Source: Chitinophagales bacterium
Lineage (GTDB): Bacteria > Bacteroidota > Bacteroidia > Chitinophagales > UBA2359
Reading direction: 5' to 3'
Length of the DNA stretch: 64,000 bases
Assembly (NCBI GenBank): GCA_020636475.1
Contig: JACJXU010000001.1
Span: forward strand, 124,001-188,000
Below the pieces are notes generated by a model. That model searched no databases. It had not been told where the DNA came from and saw nothing but the letters and a program-made list of their open reading frames with translations. The position numbers and the translations under genes were made by a program. This document shows positions 34,563-42,842 of the stretch, in pieces (within the stretch, counting starts at the first letter, position 1; the number at the start of each line of letters is the position of its first letter).

Positions 34563-35255
34563 ATGCGAAAATTAGACATAAAATCGTGGGCAAAAGAAGA
34601 CCGTCCACGCGAAAAACTGATGCTGCAAGGCAGGCAAAACCTTAGTCTGGCAGAACTCATAGCTATTCTTATCGGCTCGGGCAATGACGAAGAATCGGCG
34701 GTGGACTTGAGCAAGCGTATTTTGAACCACGCCAACAACAACCTCACCGAACTGGCACGCCTGAGCATCAACGACCTGTGCAAATTCAAAGGTATCGGCG
34801 AAGCCAAAGCCATTACCATTGCTGCTGCCTTAGAACTCGGTCGCCGCCGCCAACATTCCGAAGCCATCAATCGCTCCCAAATAACCAACAGCAAAGACGT
34901 AGTAGCTATTTTTCAGCCGCTACTCGCCGATTTGCCGCACGAAGAATTTTGGATTTTACTCCTCAATCGCGCCAACAAAGTAATTAGTACTGAACGCATC
35001 AGCATTGGCGGCATTAGCGGCACCATCGCCGACAGTAGGGTTATTTTCAAACGTGCCATTGAGGCATTGGCATCTTCCATTATTCTGGCGCACAATCACC
35101 CTTCCGGCAACGCACAACCAAGCGAGGCAGACAAAACACTTACCAAAAACATGCACCAAAGCGGCAAAATTCTGGATTTGCCCGTACTCGACCACATTAT
35201 TATTGCCGGCGACCGCTTTTTTAGTTTTGCCGATGCAGGAATTTTAGCTCCCTGA
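34563..35255 (+). CDS. radC: RadC-family JAB-domain protein
   Basis: A 230-residue RadC protein. The N-terminal helix-hairpin-helix-like region (about residues 1-100, EDRPREKLMLQG, LAELIAILIGSG, LCKFKGIGEAKA) precedes the JAB/MPN metal-binding domain with ILAHNHPSGNAQPSEAD (near residue 175), carrying the HxH...D metal ligands. Despite its name, a DNA-repair role is doubtful in characterised relatives. Length is normal. It lies between the helical protein gene and the AAA+ operon, with about 100 bases to the latter, so co-transcription with either is uncertain. Confidence 0.93.
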   Translation: MRKLDIKSWAKEDRPREKLMLQGRQNLSLAELIAILIGSGNDEESAVDLSKRILNHANNNLTELARLSINDLCKFKGIGEAKAITIAAALELGRRRQHSEAINRSQITNSKDVVAIFQPLLADLPHEEFWILLLNRANKVISTERISIGGISGTIADSRVIFKRAIEALASSIILAHNHPSGNAQPSEADKTLTKNMHQSGKILDLPVLDHIIIAGDRFFSFADAGILAP

Positions 35256-35354
35256 AATTGGTTTTGTGCTAAAAACTTGCCTTATTTCCTAAAACAGCAC
35301 CAACATGTTTTTTCATAAACTACCTTTACCAAAATTTTGTACACCAAAACTATC

Positions 35355-37289
35355 ATGACGCACTATACACGCACCCTCGAAAAACTGATTGAGCAAACAT
35401 TACTTCCCGCCGACTTTTCGCCTACCTTATTGCTCAAAAGCGGGCAAATTCCTTTTTTGCTCATTCCGCGCATTTCCAAAGATTATCCTTCGCTAAATTT
35501 AGCCAACGAAGAAATAGTGCTGGCACACATAGATGTAGAACAAGCGCGCAACTATGGTTTTGTGCTTACGCAAAAACGCTTTTACTACCAAACAGAAGAC
35601 CTGCGCGAGCAAATAATTTTACTTGAAAATATCTATACCAACTTGGTTGAAAACCAGCAACTAAAACTCCCTTTGCGAAAACTCTCGGACGATACTAAAG
35701 CCAGATTAGTCGTTTTGTTTGAAAAAATAAGCGACCAAAAATTTGATTTAGAAAAAAATCGCTTAGATGATTTGGTAAAAAAAGCGGAGGGATTGCAAGA
35801 AAAAATAAATGAAAAGCAAGGACCCATAGACCAAGCATTGATAGATATTTTGCAAAATGAAGGCGACCAAGCCCTACAACTTTGTAACTCGCTGGCGCAA
35901 AACGAAACTTTCCGCCAAAACCTCCAAAACATGCTGCAAAAAAGTACGCCCCAAGCCCACGAATACCAAGCGTGGCACGTACTGATGCAGGATTTTATCA
36001 ATATTTACAAAGCATTTGAAGCTTTAAAACCCGAAACACCACACCTCAAAGAACAATTTGCGCTGGCGTATATGTTCGAAAAACTGCAAAATGCCGATAT
36101 GGCAACAAGTATTTCGCTACCGCGCATTAACCAAATGGTGACAAATCCGAGTTTTCAGGAAAAAATAGGTGTCGTAAAAAATGCCAACTTTTTTACCGTT
36201 GCCGATACGTACAAAAACCAGCCTTTGCTACCCATGTTGCTCAAAAGAATGGGACACCCCGCACACGAGCAAGCAGCAGCTTTAGTGTATCGCTTTGCAC
36301 AGCTTATTGCCAAAGCCAATGGCGAAATAGATAGTGATGAAGAAAAATTACTGGCGCAAATATGGCAAACTGCTTACCAACCAGCGGTAAATTTGCCTAA
36401 TGTGAAACAACTGCAAGCACCCACCAACGAAACCCTCGACGATGTGATGAAAGAACTGAACGAGTTGATTGGTTTGCAAGATATCAAGCATGAAATACAA
36501 TCGCTCATCAATTTGCTAAAAGTAAGCCAAATGCGCAAAGAACAAGGTTTGCAGGCAGCTATGCCTTCGCTACATTCGGTTTTTGTAGGACCGCCGGGTA
36601 CGGGAAAAACAACCATTGCGCGTATGTTGGGGCGCATTTTTAAGCAATTAGGTATTTTGCAAAAAGGACACTGTGTAGAAACAGACCGCGCCGGATTGGT
36701 AGCCGGATTTATTGGACAAACAGCCTTAAAAACAGACGAAGTAGTGCAGTCTGCACTTGATGGCGTATTGTTTATAGACGAAGCCTACGCCCTCAATCGC
36801 GGAGACGACAGTGGAAAAGATTTCGGCAACGAAGCCATCGAAACGCTGCTAAAACGCATGGAAGACTACCGTGACCGTTTGGTAGTAGTTGTGGCGGGCT
36901 ATCCTACCGAAATGGAAAAATTTATTCACTCCAATCCGGGGCTCAAGTCGCGTTTCAACCGTTATTTTTGGTTCAACCACTACACGGCGGGCGAGTTGTT
37001 GGAGATATTTAAACTTTTTGCCCGAAAGGCAGATTTTCAGTTATCGACCGATGCGGAGGAAAAACTCAGTTTCATTTTTGAAGCCTTGTGCGATAAGCCG
37101 CATTTCAGTTTTGGCAATGCCCGCACCGCCCGCAATTTGTTTGAAGAATGTGTGCAGCATCAAGCCAATCGCTTGGTAAATGTAGCACCTATTACCAAAG
37201 AACAACTCATTACGCTCGAAGAACCCGACATTCCTGAAGTAAATGAAACTGTAAAGAAAATTAAAGTGTTTGATGAAGGAGCTGCGTGA
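35355..37289 (+). CDS. CbbX/SpoVK-like AAA+ ATPase with TerB-like segment
   Basis: 644 residues from the ATG at 35355. The N-terminal half is helical and uncharacterised. It contains IAKANGEIDSDEEKLLAQIW (near 318), an acidic pattern like the metal-binding segment of TerB domains. The C-terminal AAA+ domain has a CbbX-type opening (LNELIGLQDIKHEIQSL), Walker [10 protein letters not shown] (near 412), Walker B VLFIDEAYAL (near 470) and the GNEAIETLLKRMEDYRDRLVVVVAGY and GLKSRF arginine-finger segments. CbbX/SpoVK ATPases are remodellers of protein assemblies. It is first in an operon with a coiled-coil protein, a PspA-like membrane protein and a solute-binding/OmpA fusion, so it may remodel those partners. 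Confidence 0.85.
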   Translation: MTHYTRTLEKLIEQTLLPADFSPTLLLKSGQIPFLLIPRISKDYPSLNLANEEIVLAHIDVEQARNYGFVLTQKRFYYQTEDLREQIILLENIYTNLVENQQLKLPLRKLSDDTKARLVVLFEKISDQKFDLEKNRLDDLVKKAEGLQEKINEKQGPIDQALIDILQNEGDQALQLCNSLAQNETFRQNLQNMLQKSTPQAHEYQAWHVLMQDFINIYKAFEALKPETPHLKEQFALAYMFEKLQNADMATSISLPRINQMVTNPSFQEKIGVVKNANFFTVADTYKNQPLLPMLLKRMGHPAHEQAAALVYRFAQLIAKANGEIDSDEEKLLAQIWQTAYQPAVNLPNVKQLQAPTNETLDDVMKELNELIGLQDIKHEIQSLINLLKVSQMRKEQGLQAAMPSLHSVFVGPPGTGKTTIARMLGRIFKQLGILQKGHCVETDRAGLVAGFIGQTALKTDEVVQSALDGVLFIDEAYALNRGDDSGKDFGNEAIETLLKRMEDYRDRLVVVVAGYPTEMEKFIHSNPGLKSRFNRYFWFNHYTAGELLEIFKLFARKADFQLSTDAEEKLSFIFEALCDKPHFSFGNARTARNLFEECVQHQANRLVNVAPITKEQLITLEEPDIPEVNETVKKIKVFDEGAA

Positions 37290-37410
37290 TTTTGGCTTGA
37301 AAAGCCTTTTTTACCTGTGAAAACGATAGGAAGTAGCGAAAAAAACTTACGAAGCTATAATTTTAAGCACACTTTTTATAATTTAACGATTTATTACAAA
37401 ACATACGCCT

Positions 37411-38076
37411 ATGTTTAAAAATCTCAAGTCTTTATTTGTCGTAGATGACGAAAATAAAGTCGCCACACCGGAAAATAAAACCAGCGAAAACCAGTCGGAA
37501 AATACTCCGGAAAATACAACTACTACGCCGCAATCCGCAGATGCGCCACCTACACAGGGCAGCATTGACGATAACATTATCAATACACTTTTGCAGGCTT
37601 TTGAAAAAAATAATTTGGAAGGTTTTGATTATTTGGAATACAAAAAATCGCTGCAAGCACTTGCCAAAATGCCTATTGACGAGGCGACAAAATTTAGAAC
37701 CGCTTTTGCAACGGCTTCCACCATGGGACTCACTTTTCCCAAACTCATAGAAACTGCCAATTATTACCAGCAAATTTTAAATAAGGAAAAAGCCCAGTTT
37801 GAGCAAGCACTTCGCGCCAAAAACAATGATGGCGTAGAGCAAAAACTAGCAGTAAAAGAATCGCTGCAAAAAAGCATTGCCGAAAAATCCGAAGCCATTA
37901 AGCAACTCACCCAAGAAATACAGACCCTCCAAACCAAAATAGAAAGCATTGATACCGACATTGCCGATGTGCGCAACAAATTGGAAACGACACGCCTCAA
38001 TTTTGAAGCCTCGTACGACTTTATTGCCGCACAATTGGAAGGAGATATAAAAAAAATGAACGAATATTTGAAATAA
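37411..38076 (+). CDS. Coiled-coil protein of unknown function
   Basis: 221 residues, cytosolic. About residues 14-50 are Asn/Thr/Pro/Glu-rich and probably disordered. A small helical domain follows (FEKNNLEGFDYLEYKKSLQAL...FRTAFATASTMGLTFPKLIETANYY, about 60-115). A long coiled coil (about 115-205, EAIKQLTQEIQTLQTKIESI) then continues and ends in KKMNEYLK. No named family recognised. It sits 121 bases after the AAA+ gene and 37 bases before the PspA-like gene. With a coiled-coil partner domain it is a candidate adaptor between the AAA+ ATPase and the PspA-like protein; this is inference from the order only. Confidence 0.75.
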   Translation: MFKNLKSLFVVDDENKVATPENKTSENQSENTPENTTTTPQSADAPPTQGSIDDNIINTLLQAFEKNNLEGFDYLEYKKSLQALAKMPIDEATKFRTAFATASTMGLTFPKLIETANYYQQILNKEKAQFEQALRAKNNDGVEQKLAVKESLQKSIAEKSEAIKQLTQEIQTLQTKIESIDTDIADVRNKLETTRLNFEASYDFIAAQLEGDIKKMNEYLK

Positions 38077-38113
38077 AACATTAATTAGACACAATAAAAC
38101 CTTTTTTCGCAAA

Positions 38114-39136
38114 ATGGACATGCAAAATATAGAACCTAAATCGTTTTGGAACCGACCCGAAGGAAAAACAGGTATGCTGTTCCTCATCGCTATTATCTTG
38201 GGCGGCGGATATTTGCTTTATACAATACTGCCTATTCTCATTTCCTTGGTTTCCAATACACTCTATCTGGCAATACTTTTGGTAGCCTTAGCTGCTATTG
38301 TATATATGATTCTCGACCCCAAAATGCGCAACCTCGTCGCCTATATTTACAAAAGCATTATGCGCGCCATAACGGGTATTTTTATTCAAATAGACCCCAT
38401 CGGTATTTTGGAATCGTATGTGGACGACCTCAAGGACAATCTGCGCAAAATGGAAAAACAGGTAGAAGTATTGCGCGGACAAATGCGCAAACTCAAAGAC
38501 CTCATTAACCAAAACAAAGCCCAGATAAGCAGCAATCTTCAACTTGCCAACAAAGCCAAAGAAAGCGACAAACAAAACATTATGATTTTAAAAACCCGCA
38601 AAGCGGGCAGATTGCAACAATCGAATCTAAAACTCGAAGACTTGTATCGCAAAATGGAAGTGCTTTACCGTGTATTGGCAAAAATGTACGAAAACTCCGA
38701 AGTGCTTTTGGAAGATGTAAAAGACCAAGTAGAACTCAAAAAACAAGAACGCTCCGTTATTCGCGCCAGTCACTCGGCAATGAAATCTGCCATTAATATC
38801 ATCTCCGGAAACTCCGACCGCCGTTATATGTTCGACCGCGCCCTCGAAGCTATCGCCGATGACGTGAGTATGAAAATTGGCGAAATGGAACGATTTATGG
38901 ATATGTCCAGTACGTTTATGGATTCTATTGACCTCCAAAATGGTGTTTTTGAAGAAGAAGGACTTAAAATGCTCGAAAAATGGGAAAAAGAAGGTACTTC
39001 TATGTTATTGGGCAACGACAAAGACCTCTTGGTAATGGAAGGCAATAATCCTTCCGCCAATTTGGATTTAGACGCACCCATTAAGCATGCTAATCGCAAT
39101 AGTGGAAACCAATATTCGCAACTTTTCGATTTTTAA
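38114..39136 (+). CDS. Membrane-anchored PspA/ESCRT-III-like protein
   Basis: 340 residues. Two adjacent transmembrane helices (about 18-40 and 43-65) precede a long helical region whose pattern matches PspA/Vipp1: IDPIGILESYVDDLKDNLRKMEKQVEVLRGQMRKLKDLINQNKAQ, then long basic-acidic heptads and SMKIGEMERFMDMS. Classic PspA lacks transmembrane segments, so the membrane anchor is unusual. PspA/Vipp1 proteins polymerise on and remodel membranes under envelope stress. It lies 37 bases after the coiled-coil gene and 35 bases before the solute-binding/OmpA gene, in an operon headed by an AAA+ ATPase, reminiscent of ESCRT-III with its AAA partner. The similarity is by eye and needs a profile search. 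Confidence 0.7.
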   Translation: MDMQNIEPKSFWNRPEGKTGMLFLIAIILGGGYLLYTILPILISLVSNTLYLAILLVALAAIVYMILDPKMRNLVAYIYKSIMRAITGIFIQIDPIGILESYVDDLKDNLRKMEKQVEVLRGQMRKLKDLINQNKAQISSNLQLANKAKESDKQNIMILKTRKAGRLQQSNLKLEDLYRKMEVLYRVLAKMYENSEVLLEDVKDQVELKKQERSVIRASHSAMKSAINIISGNSDRRYMFDRALEAIADDVSMKIGEMERFMDMSSTFMDSIDLQNGVFEEEGLKMLEKWEKEGTSMLLGNDKDLLVMEGNNPSANLDLDAPIKHANRNSGNQYSQLFDF

Positions 39137-39171
39137 AATTTATTAAATAATAACAATTACGATACAATATT

Positions 39172-40758
39172 ATGGCACGGACAAGACTTACCACCTTTTC
39201 AAAATTCTTAATTACCCTCCTCATCGTTGGCGCAATTGCTTTATTAGTTCGCTGGTTAAATAATCAAGGCTATTTAGAATCTATAGCCCCCAAAGCCAAA
39301 GAACAAGAAGATGTGCGCGGTATGATGAAAGAAGATAAAAACAGTAGCTCTGCCACTACCACTTCCGAAGACTACAAAAAAGGACAAGCTGTAAAAGTTG
39401 GCGTGGTTACTTGGGGCGGATACGCCGGAGGACAATACTTTAACGAAGGTTTTGCTGCCAGCAAAAATTCTCGTTTTTTCAAAGAATACGGCTTCCCGCT
39501 CGAATTTAAAGTATTAGACGATTTCGATGCTTCGCGCGCTGCTTTTAAGTCGGGCGATGTAGATTTGCTCTGGGCTACCGTTGATGCGTTTCCTACCGAA
39601 GTGGCAGGACTCAAAGATTACGACCCGCAAATTGTTTTTCAAGCCGACTGGTCGCGCGGCGGCGATGCCGTAGTAGTGCGCCGTGGTATAAATAGCGTTG
39701 CCGATCTCAAAGGCAAAACCATTGCCGTTGCGCCGATGACACCCTCGCACACTTTTTTGCTCTGGCTTTTAGATGCCGGCGATTTGAGTATTAAAGATGT
39801 AAAAATAAAAGAAGTGCCCAATGCCATTGATGCCGCTACGGCGTTCAAATCCAACCAAGTTGATGCCGCAGTAGTGTGGAGTCCCGACGATGACGCTTGT
39901 GTACGCGCAGTAATTGGTTCCAAAGTATTAGAAAGCACGCGCTCTGCTTCGCATATTATTGCCGATGTATTTATTGCCAAAAAAAGCTTTGTAGAAAATA
40001 ATCGCGAGGTGATGAACAAAGTTTTTGAAGGTTGGATGCGCGGTGCTGCCGAAATTAATGCCTCCGATGCCAACAAACGCAAAGCAGCACGAATTTTAGC
40101 CGATGGACTTAATATTCCTGAAGCCGATGCCTACCAAGCAATCAACAACGTGCGTCTTTGCAATTATGGCGACAATGCAAACTTCTTTAATCTAAAAGGC
40201 GATTATAAAGGCGTTACAGGCGAAGATTTATACAATAAAATGGCGTTGGTTTATAGTAAGCTCAATTACGCGCCTCTTAATATACCTTCGTGGCGACAGG
40301 TGGCGAATCCTATTGCCGTAAAATCTTTTGCTATTCGCGGTACGGAACACGAAGCTGAAGGCAGTAAAGAATTTACACCGGCAGCCAACAACCAACAAAA
40401 TGCACCCGCCATTTCTTCCAAAGCCCTTCGCATTAATTTCCGTACGGGAGAATACCAGTTAGATGAAAATGCGAAATACATTATTGACAAAGAATTTGGT
40501 GATATTGCCAAGGCTTTTGCCAATGCGCGCATTCGTGTAGAAGGCAATACCGACGACGTAGGCGACTACAACGCCAACAAAGCACTTTCGCAAAAACGCG
40601 CACAATCTGTTGCCGACTACCTTATTTCTCAATATGGTTTTTCGCGCAATCGCTTTATTATTATCGGAAACGGTAGCGACAATCCTATTGCGCCCAATAC
40701 TACTGATGACGGACGTGCCAAAAACCGCCGCACCGATTTCGAACTTATTTCGGATTAA
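39172..40758 (+). CDS. Inner-membrane-anchored solute-binding protein fused to OmpA domain
   Basis: 528 residues. One uncleaved N-terminal helix (about 10-28) is followed by a linker and then a periplasmic-binding domain of the NrtA/SsuA/TauA type (about 70-405; KVGVVTWGGYAGGQYFNEGF, DVDLLWATVDAFPTE, LKGKTIAVAPMTPSHTFL). A Thr/Asn-rich linker leads to an OmpA-like peptidoglycan-binding domain (about 420-528; VEGNTDDVGDYNANKALSQKRAQSVADYL and GRAKNRRTDFELIS, with the Asp and Arg that grip diaminopimelate). The layout (membrane helix, periplasmic sensor, cell-wall anchor) recalls MotB-type stators. No dedicated permease or ATPase gene adjoins. Ligand unknown; a peptide, sulfonate or anion sensor is possible. 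Confidence 0.85.
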   Translation: MARTRLTTFSKFLITLLIVGAIALLVRWLNNQGYLESIAPKAKEQEDVRGMMKEDKNSSSATTTSEDYKKGQAVKVGVVTWGGYAGGQYFNEGFAASKNSRFFKEYGFPLEFKVLDDFDASRAAFKSGDVDLLWATVDAFPTEVAGLKDYDPQIVFQADWSRGGDAVVVRRGINSVADLKGKTIAVAPMTPSHTFLLWLLDAGDLSIKDVKIKEVPNAIDAATAFKSNQVDAAVVWSPDDDACVRAVIGSKVLESTRSASHIIADVFIAKKSFVENNREVMNKVFEGWMRGAAEINASDANKRKAARILADGLNIPEADAYQAINNVRLCNYGDNANFFNLKGDYKGVTGEDLYNKMALVYSKLNYAPLNIPSWRQVANPIAVKSFAIRGTEHEAEGSKEFTPAANNQQNAPAISSKALRINFRTGEYQLDENAKYIIDKEFGDIAKAFANARIRVEGNTDDVGDYNANKALSQKRAQSVADYLISQYGFSRNRFIIIGNGSDNPIAPNTTDDGRAKNRRTDFELISD

Positions 40759-40791
40759 TTCTCAGTTTGAGGTTTTTCCCCATTTCTATAG

Positions 40792-40830
40792 AAAAATGTC
40801 AGTATTTTGTAAAAAAGTGCTGACATTTTT
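40792..40830 (+). terminator. Hairpin terminator after the OmpA-fusion gene
   Basis: A perfect 11-bp inverted repeat (AAAAATGTCAG at 40792-40802, CTGACATTTTT at 40820-40830) lies 34 bases past the stop and ends in T residues. The end of its right arm forms the beginning of a promoter-like -7 box for the next gene. Confidence 0.7.
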
Positions 40831-40837
40831 ACTTTTG
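40807..40837 (+). promoter_or_regulatory. Promoter-like TTG-N20-TACTTTTG within the terminator
   Basis: TTG (40807-40809) lies in the hairpin loop, and TACTTTTG (40830-40837, matching TAnnTTTG) starts at the last base of the right arm, 20 bases on. It would drive the lipoprotein gene at 40929/40975. Terminator and promoter overlap, so transcription through the hairpin could interfere with this promoter. Confidence 0.45.
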
Positions 40838-40974
40838 GATAATAAAATGTGTTATTTTAGCGTATTAGAAAGTAACAACAGGAAAATTATTTCTGTAATA
40901 TTTATTTTATCATCTTAAAAGTAACATTATGAGATTTTACCCCCCGCAAAACAAACTGGAAATTAATTAGTTTG

Positions 40975-42840
40975 ATGAGCTTATTTTGTTTTATGCTGGC
41001 ATACAGCAGTTGCCGCGAAGACGACTTTGAACAACAAAACACTACCTTCGATGAAAATCTTCGATTGGACAATGGAGACGCTTGCTGTGAGTACCAAGCC
41101 TTAGAAAAAGCGTTTTGCTTTAACGCCGGCTTGCATAACATAGCTTCTTTTTCTCCATCCGATTTTACTTGTTTTACGCCAATAAATCCCATTCATATAA
41201 GAGTAGATGCTCAGTGCTGCGCGGATAATCCGGGTACAGCTTGCTGTATAGGCGTAGGCGGCTTGGATGCAAGCTTTGAACCGATTGAAGGAACATTTCG
41301 CCACACCGACTTCAAAGCCACGCGCGCTGATGGTTCGGTATTTTTTGTATCGGACAATGATTATTGGTACCAAACCCAATACGCCGATGCCGAACCTGTA
41401 ACGCCCGAACTGGCACTCTTGTACAAAGTGTCGGATTTGCTGGCAGCAAATGTAACAGACCTGAGCCAATACCGCTTGCGCTTGGATGGTTTGGCGAATG
41501 TAAGTATGAGCAATGGCACTTTGGCAATAGAGCCTTTGGAAGACATTCATGTGAATACCGAAGGAATTTATACCTACGGTTTGTTTAGTAAGCATTCTTG
41601 TGAGTATATTTTGGCGAATATGGTGGGCAGGTACCACGACAAACTGAAAGTGTTGGGCATAGAAGGACCGCCGGAAGGGGACTTCTCAAATTCTATAGAA
41701 AATATTTTGGAGCGAGCTATTGTCCATTGTGGTTGGGACTGCACAGAACTTACCGACACCTACACCCGCGGCTGTGCCGATCCTTTGTGTGTGTTTGAGT
41801 ATATGTTTACCAACGAACTCTACTACGACAATTTTGATGTACAAGGCGACCGAATGGATGCGATACGCGTATTGCTGGCGACTGCTTTGGGAATAGACAT
41901 AACGGAAACGGCGTTTTTGGTGGAGAATGAGACGTTGGCGGATATACTGTTGAACCAAATACTGGCGAGCAACAATGGTGCTTGTAGTGGTATGAGCCGA
42001 GATGAGGGCTTGTGTAGTACTTTTGGATTAGTGGATTATATTACTACCAACATTATAAACTCGGCACACCAAGATTTTGAAGCGAATTATTTTACGAGTA
42101 TTTTCAACGCATACGGCAATCCGGTGTGCGATGCGAACGATTTTCAAAATGCGCTTACTGCTTTTATCCAAACACTACCGGACGGCACTTATAGCGGGCA
42201 AGCCATTAGTGATGACTGCCAACTAAACCCGCTTATTCTTAAACCCGCCATAGAACCGAAACCTTATCCAAGTAATTGTACGCCCGCAATGTTCATCGGG
42301 TTGAAAAATTTAAGTTTTAATATCAATTCCATAAATTGCACCATCGACAATATGGTTATTCAGGTTGATAGGGATTATTATTGCCCCAACACTGATGATA
42401 ATTATGCAAAAACCCAAATGGCAGAAGATGTTGCTTCGGCTATTAATTGTGCATATGCTTTTTGTATAAATGCCAACCTATCTGTTTCGGATTGTAATAC
42501 TACTGAATTTCAATTTGACTTGACTGGAAAGGTAGGGGGTAGTAGTGATAATAACTACATTCCTGATGGAAAACCAGAGAACTATACATTAAAATCGTTT
42601 CTTCACAAAGCAATTGAAAAATGCTTGAAGGAAGAGTTGGACAAATACGACAATAATAGTGGTTGTGAGGGAATAACATACTATCCTGCTCAACCACCCC
42701 CTGGCACCATTGATGGAGGTAATTGTTTTAGAAGGCATACTAGTTACTATGTAAATTTTGATGGAGCAAGTTTTGAGCAAGACCCTATTTATGCCTTTGT
42801 GGAATGGGTAAATTTCCAAACCGCCTCAAGTTGCCTGTAG
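40975..42840 (+). CDS. Cys-rich lipoprotein, start probably displaced by a frameshift
   Basis: About 621 residues from the ATG at 40975. The N-terminus (MSLFCFMLAYSSC) is a signal sequence without the usual basic start. A better start at 40929 (MRFYP...) is out of frame, but dropping one base from the six-C run 40940-40945 joins it into MRFYPRKTNWKLISLMSLFC...YSSC, a textbook lipoprotein signal. The mature protein is unusually rich in cysteines, many paired (DACCEY, AQCCADNPGTACC), suggesting disulfides outside the cytoplasm. No family recognised. It is followed by another lipoprotein gene 2 bases later; they are likely co-transcribed. Confidence 0.7.
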   Translation: MSLFCFMLAYSSCREDDFEQQNTTFDENLRLDNGDACCEYQALEKAFCFNAGLHNIASFSPSDFTCFTPINPIHIRVDAQCCADNPGTACCIGVGGLDASFEPIEGTFRHTDFKATRADGSVFFVSDNDYWYQTQYADAEPVTPELALLYKVSDLLAANVTDLSQYRLRLDGLANVSMSNGTLAIEPLEDIHVNTEGIYTYGLFSKHSCEYILANMVGRYHDKLKVLGIEGPPEGDFSNSIENILERAIVHCGWDCTELTDTYTRGCADPLCVFEYMFTNELYYDNFDVQGDRMDAIRVLLATALGIDITETAFLVENETLADILLNQILASNNGACSGMSRDEGLCSTFGLVDYITTNIINSAHQDFEANYFTSIFNAYGNPVCDANDFQNALTAFIQTLPDGTYSGQAISDDCQLNPLILKPAIEPKPYPSNCTPAMFIGLKNLSFNINSINCTIDNMVIQVDRDYYCPNTDDNYAKTQMAEDVASAINCAYAFCINANLSVSDCNTTEFQFDLTGKVGGSSDNNYIPDGKPENYTLKSFLHKAIEKCLKEELDKYDNNSGCEGITYYPAQPPPGTIDGGNCFRRHTSYYVNFDGASFEQDPIYAFVEWVNFQTASSCL

Positions 42841-42842
42841 CT

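Noticed and set aside
37293..37312. Terminator between the AAA+ gene and the coiled-coil gene (GGCTT / AAGCC followed by T6)
   Set aside because: The stem is only 5 bp; it may attenuate, but I do not consider it strong enough to split the operon.
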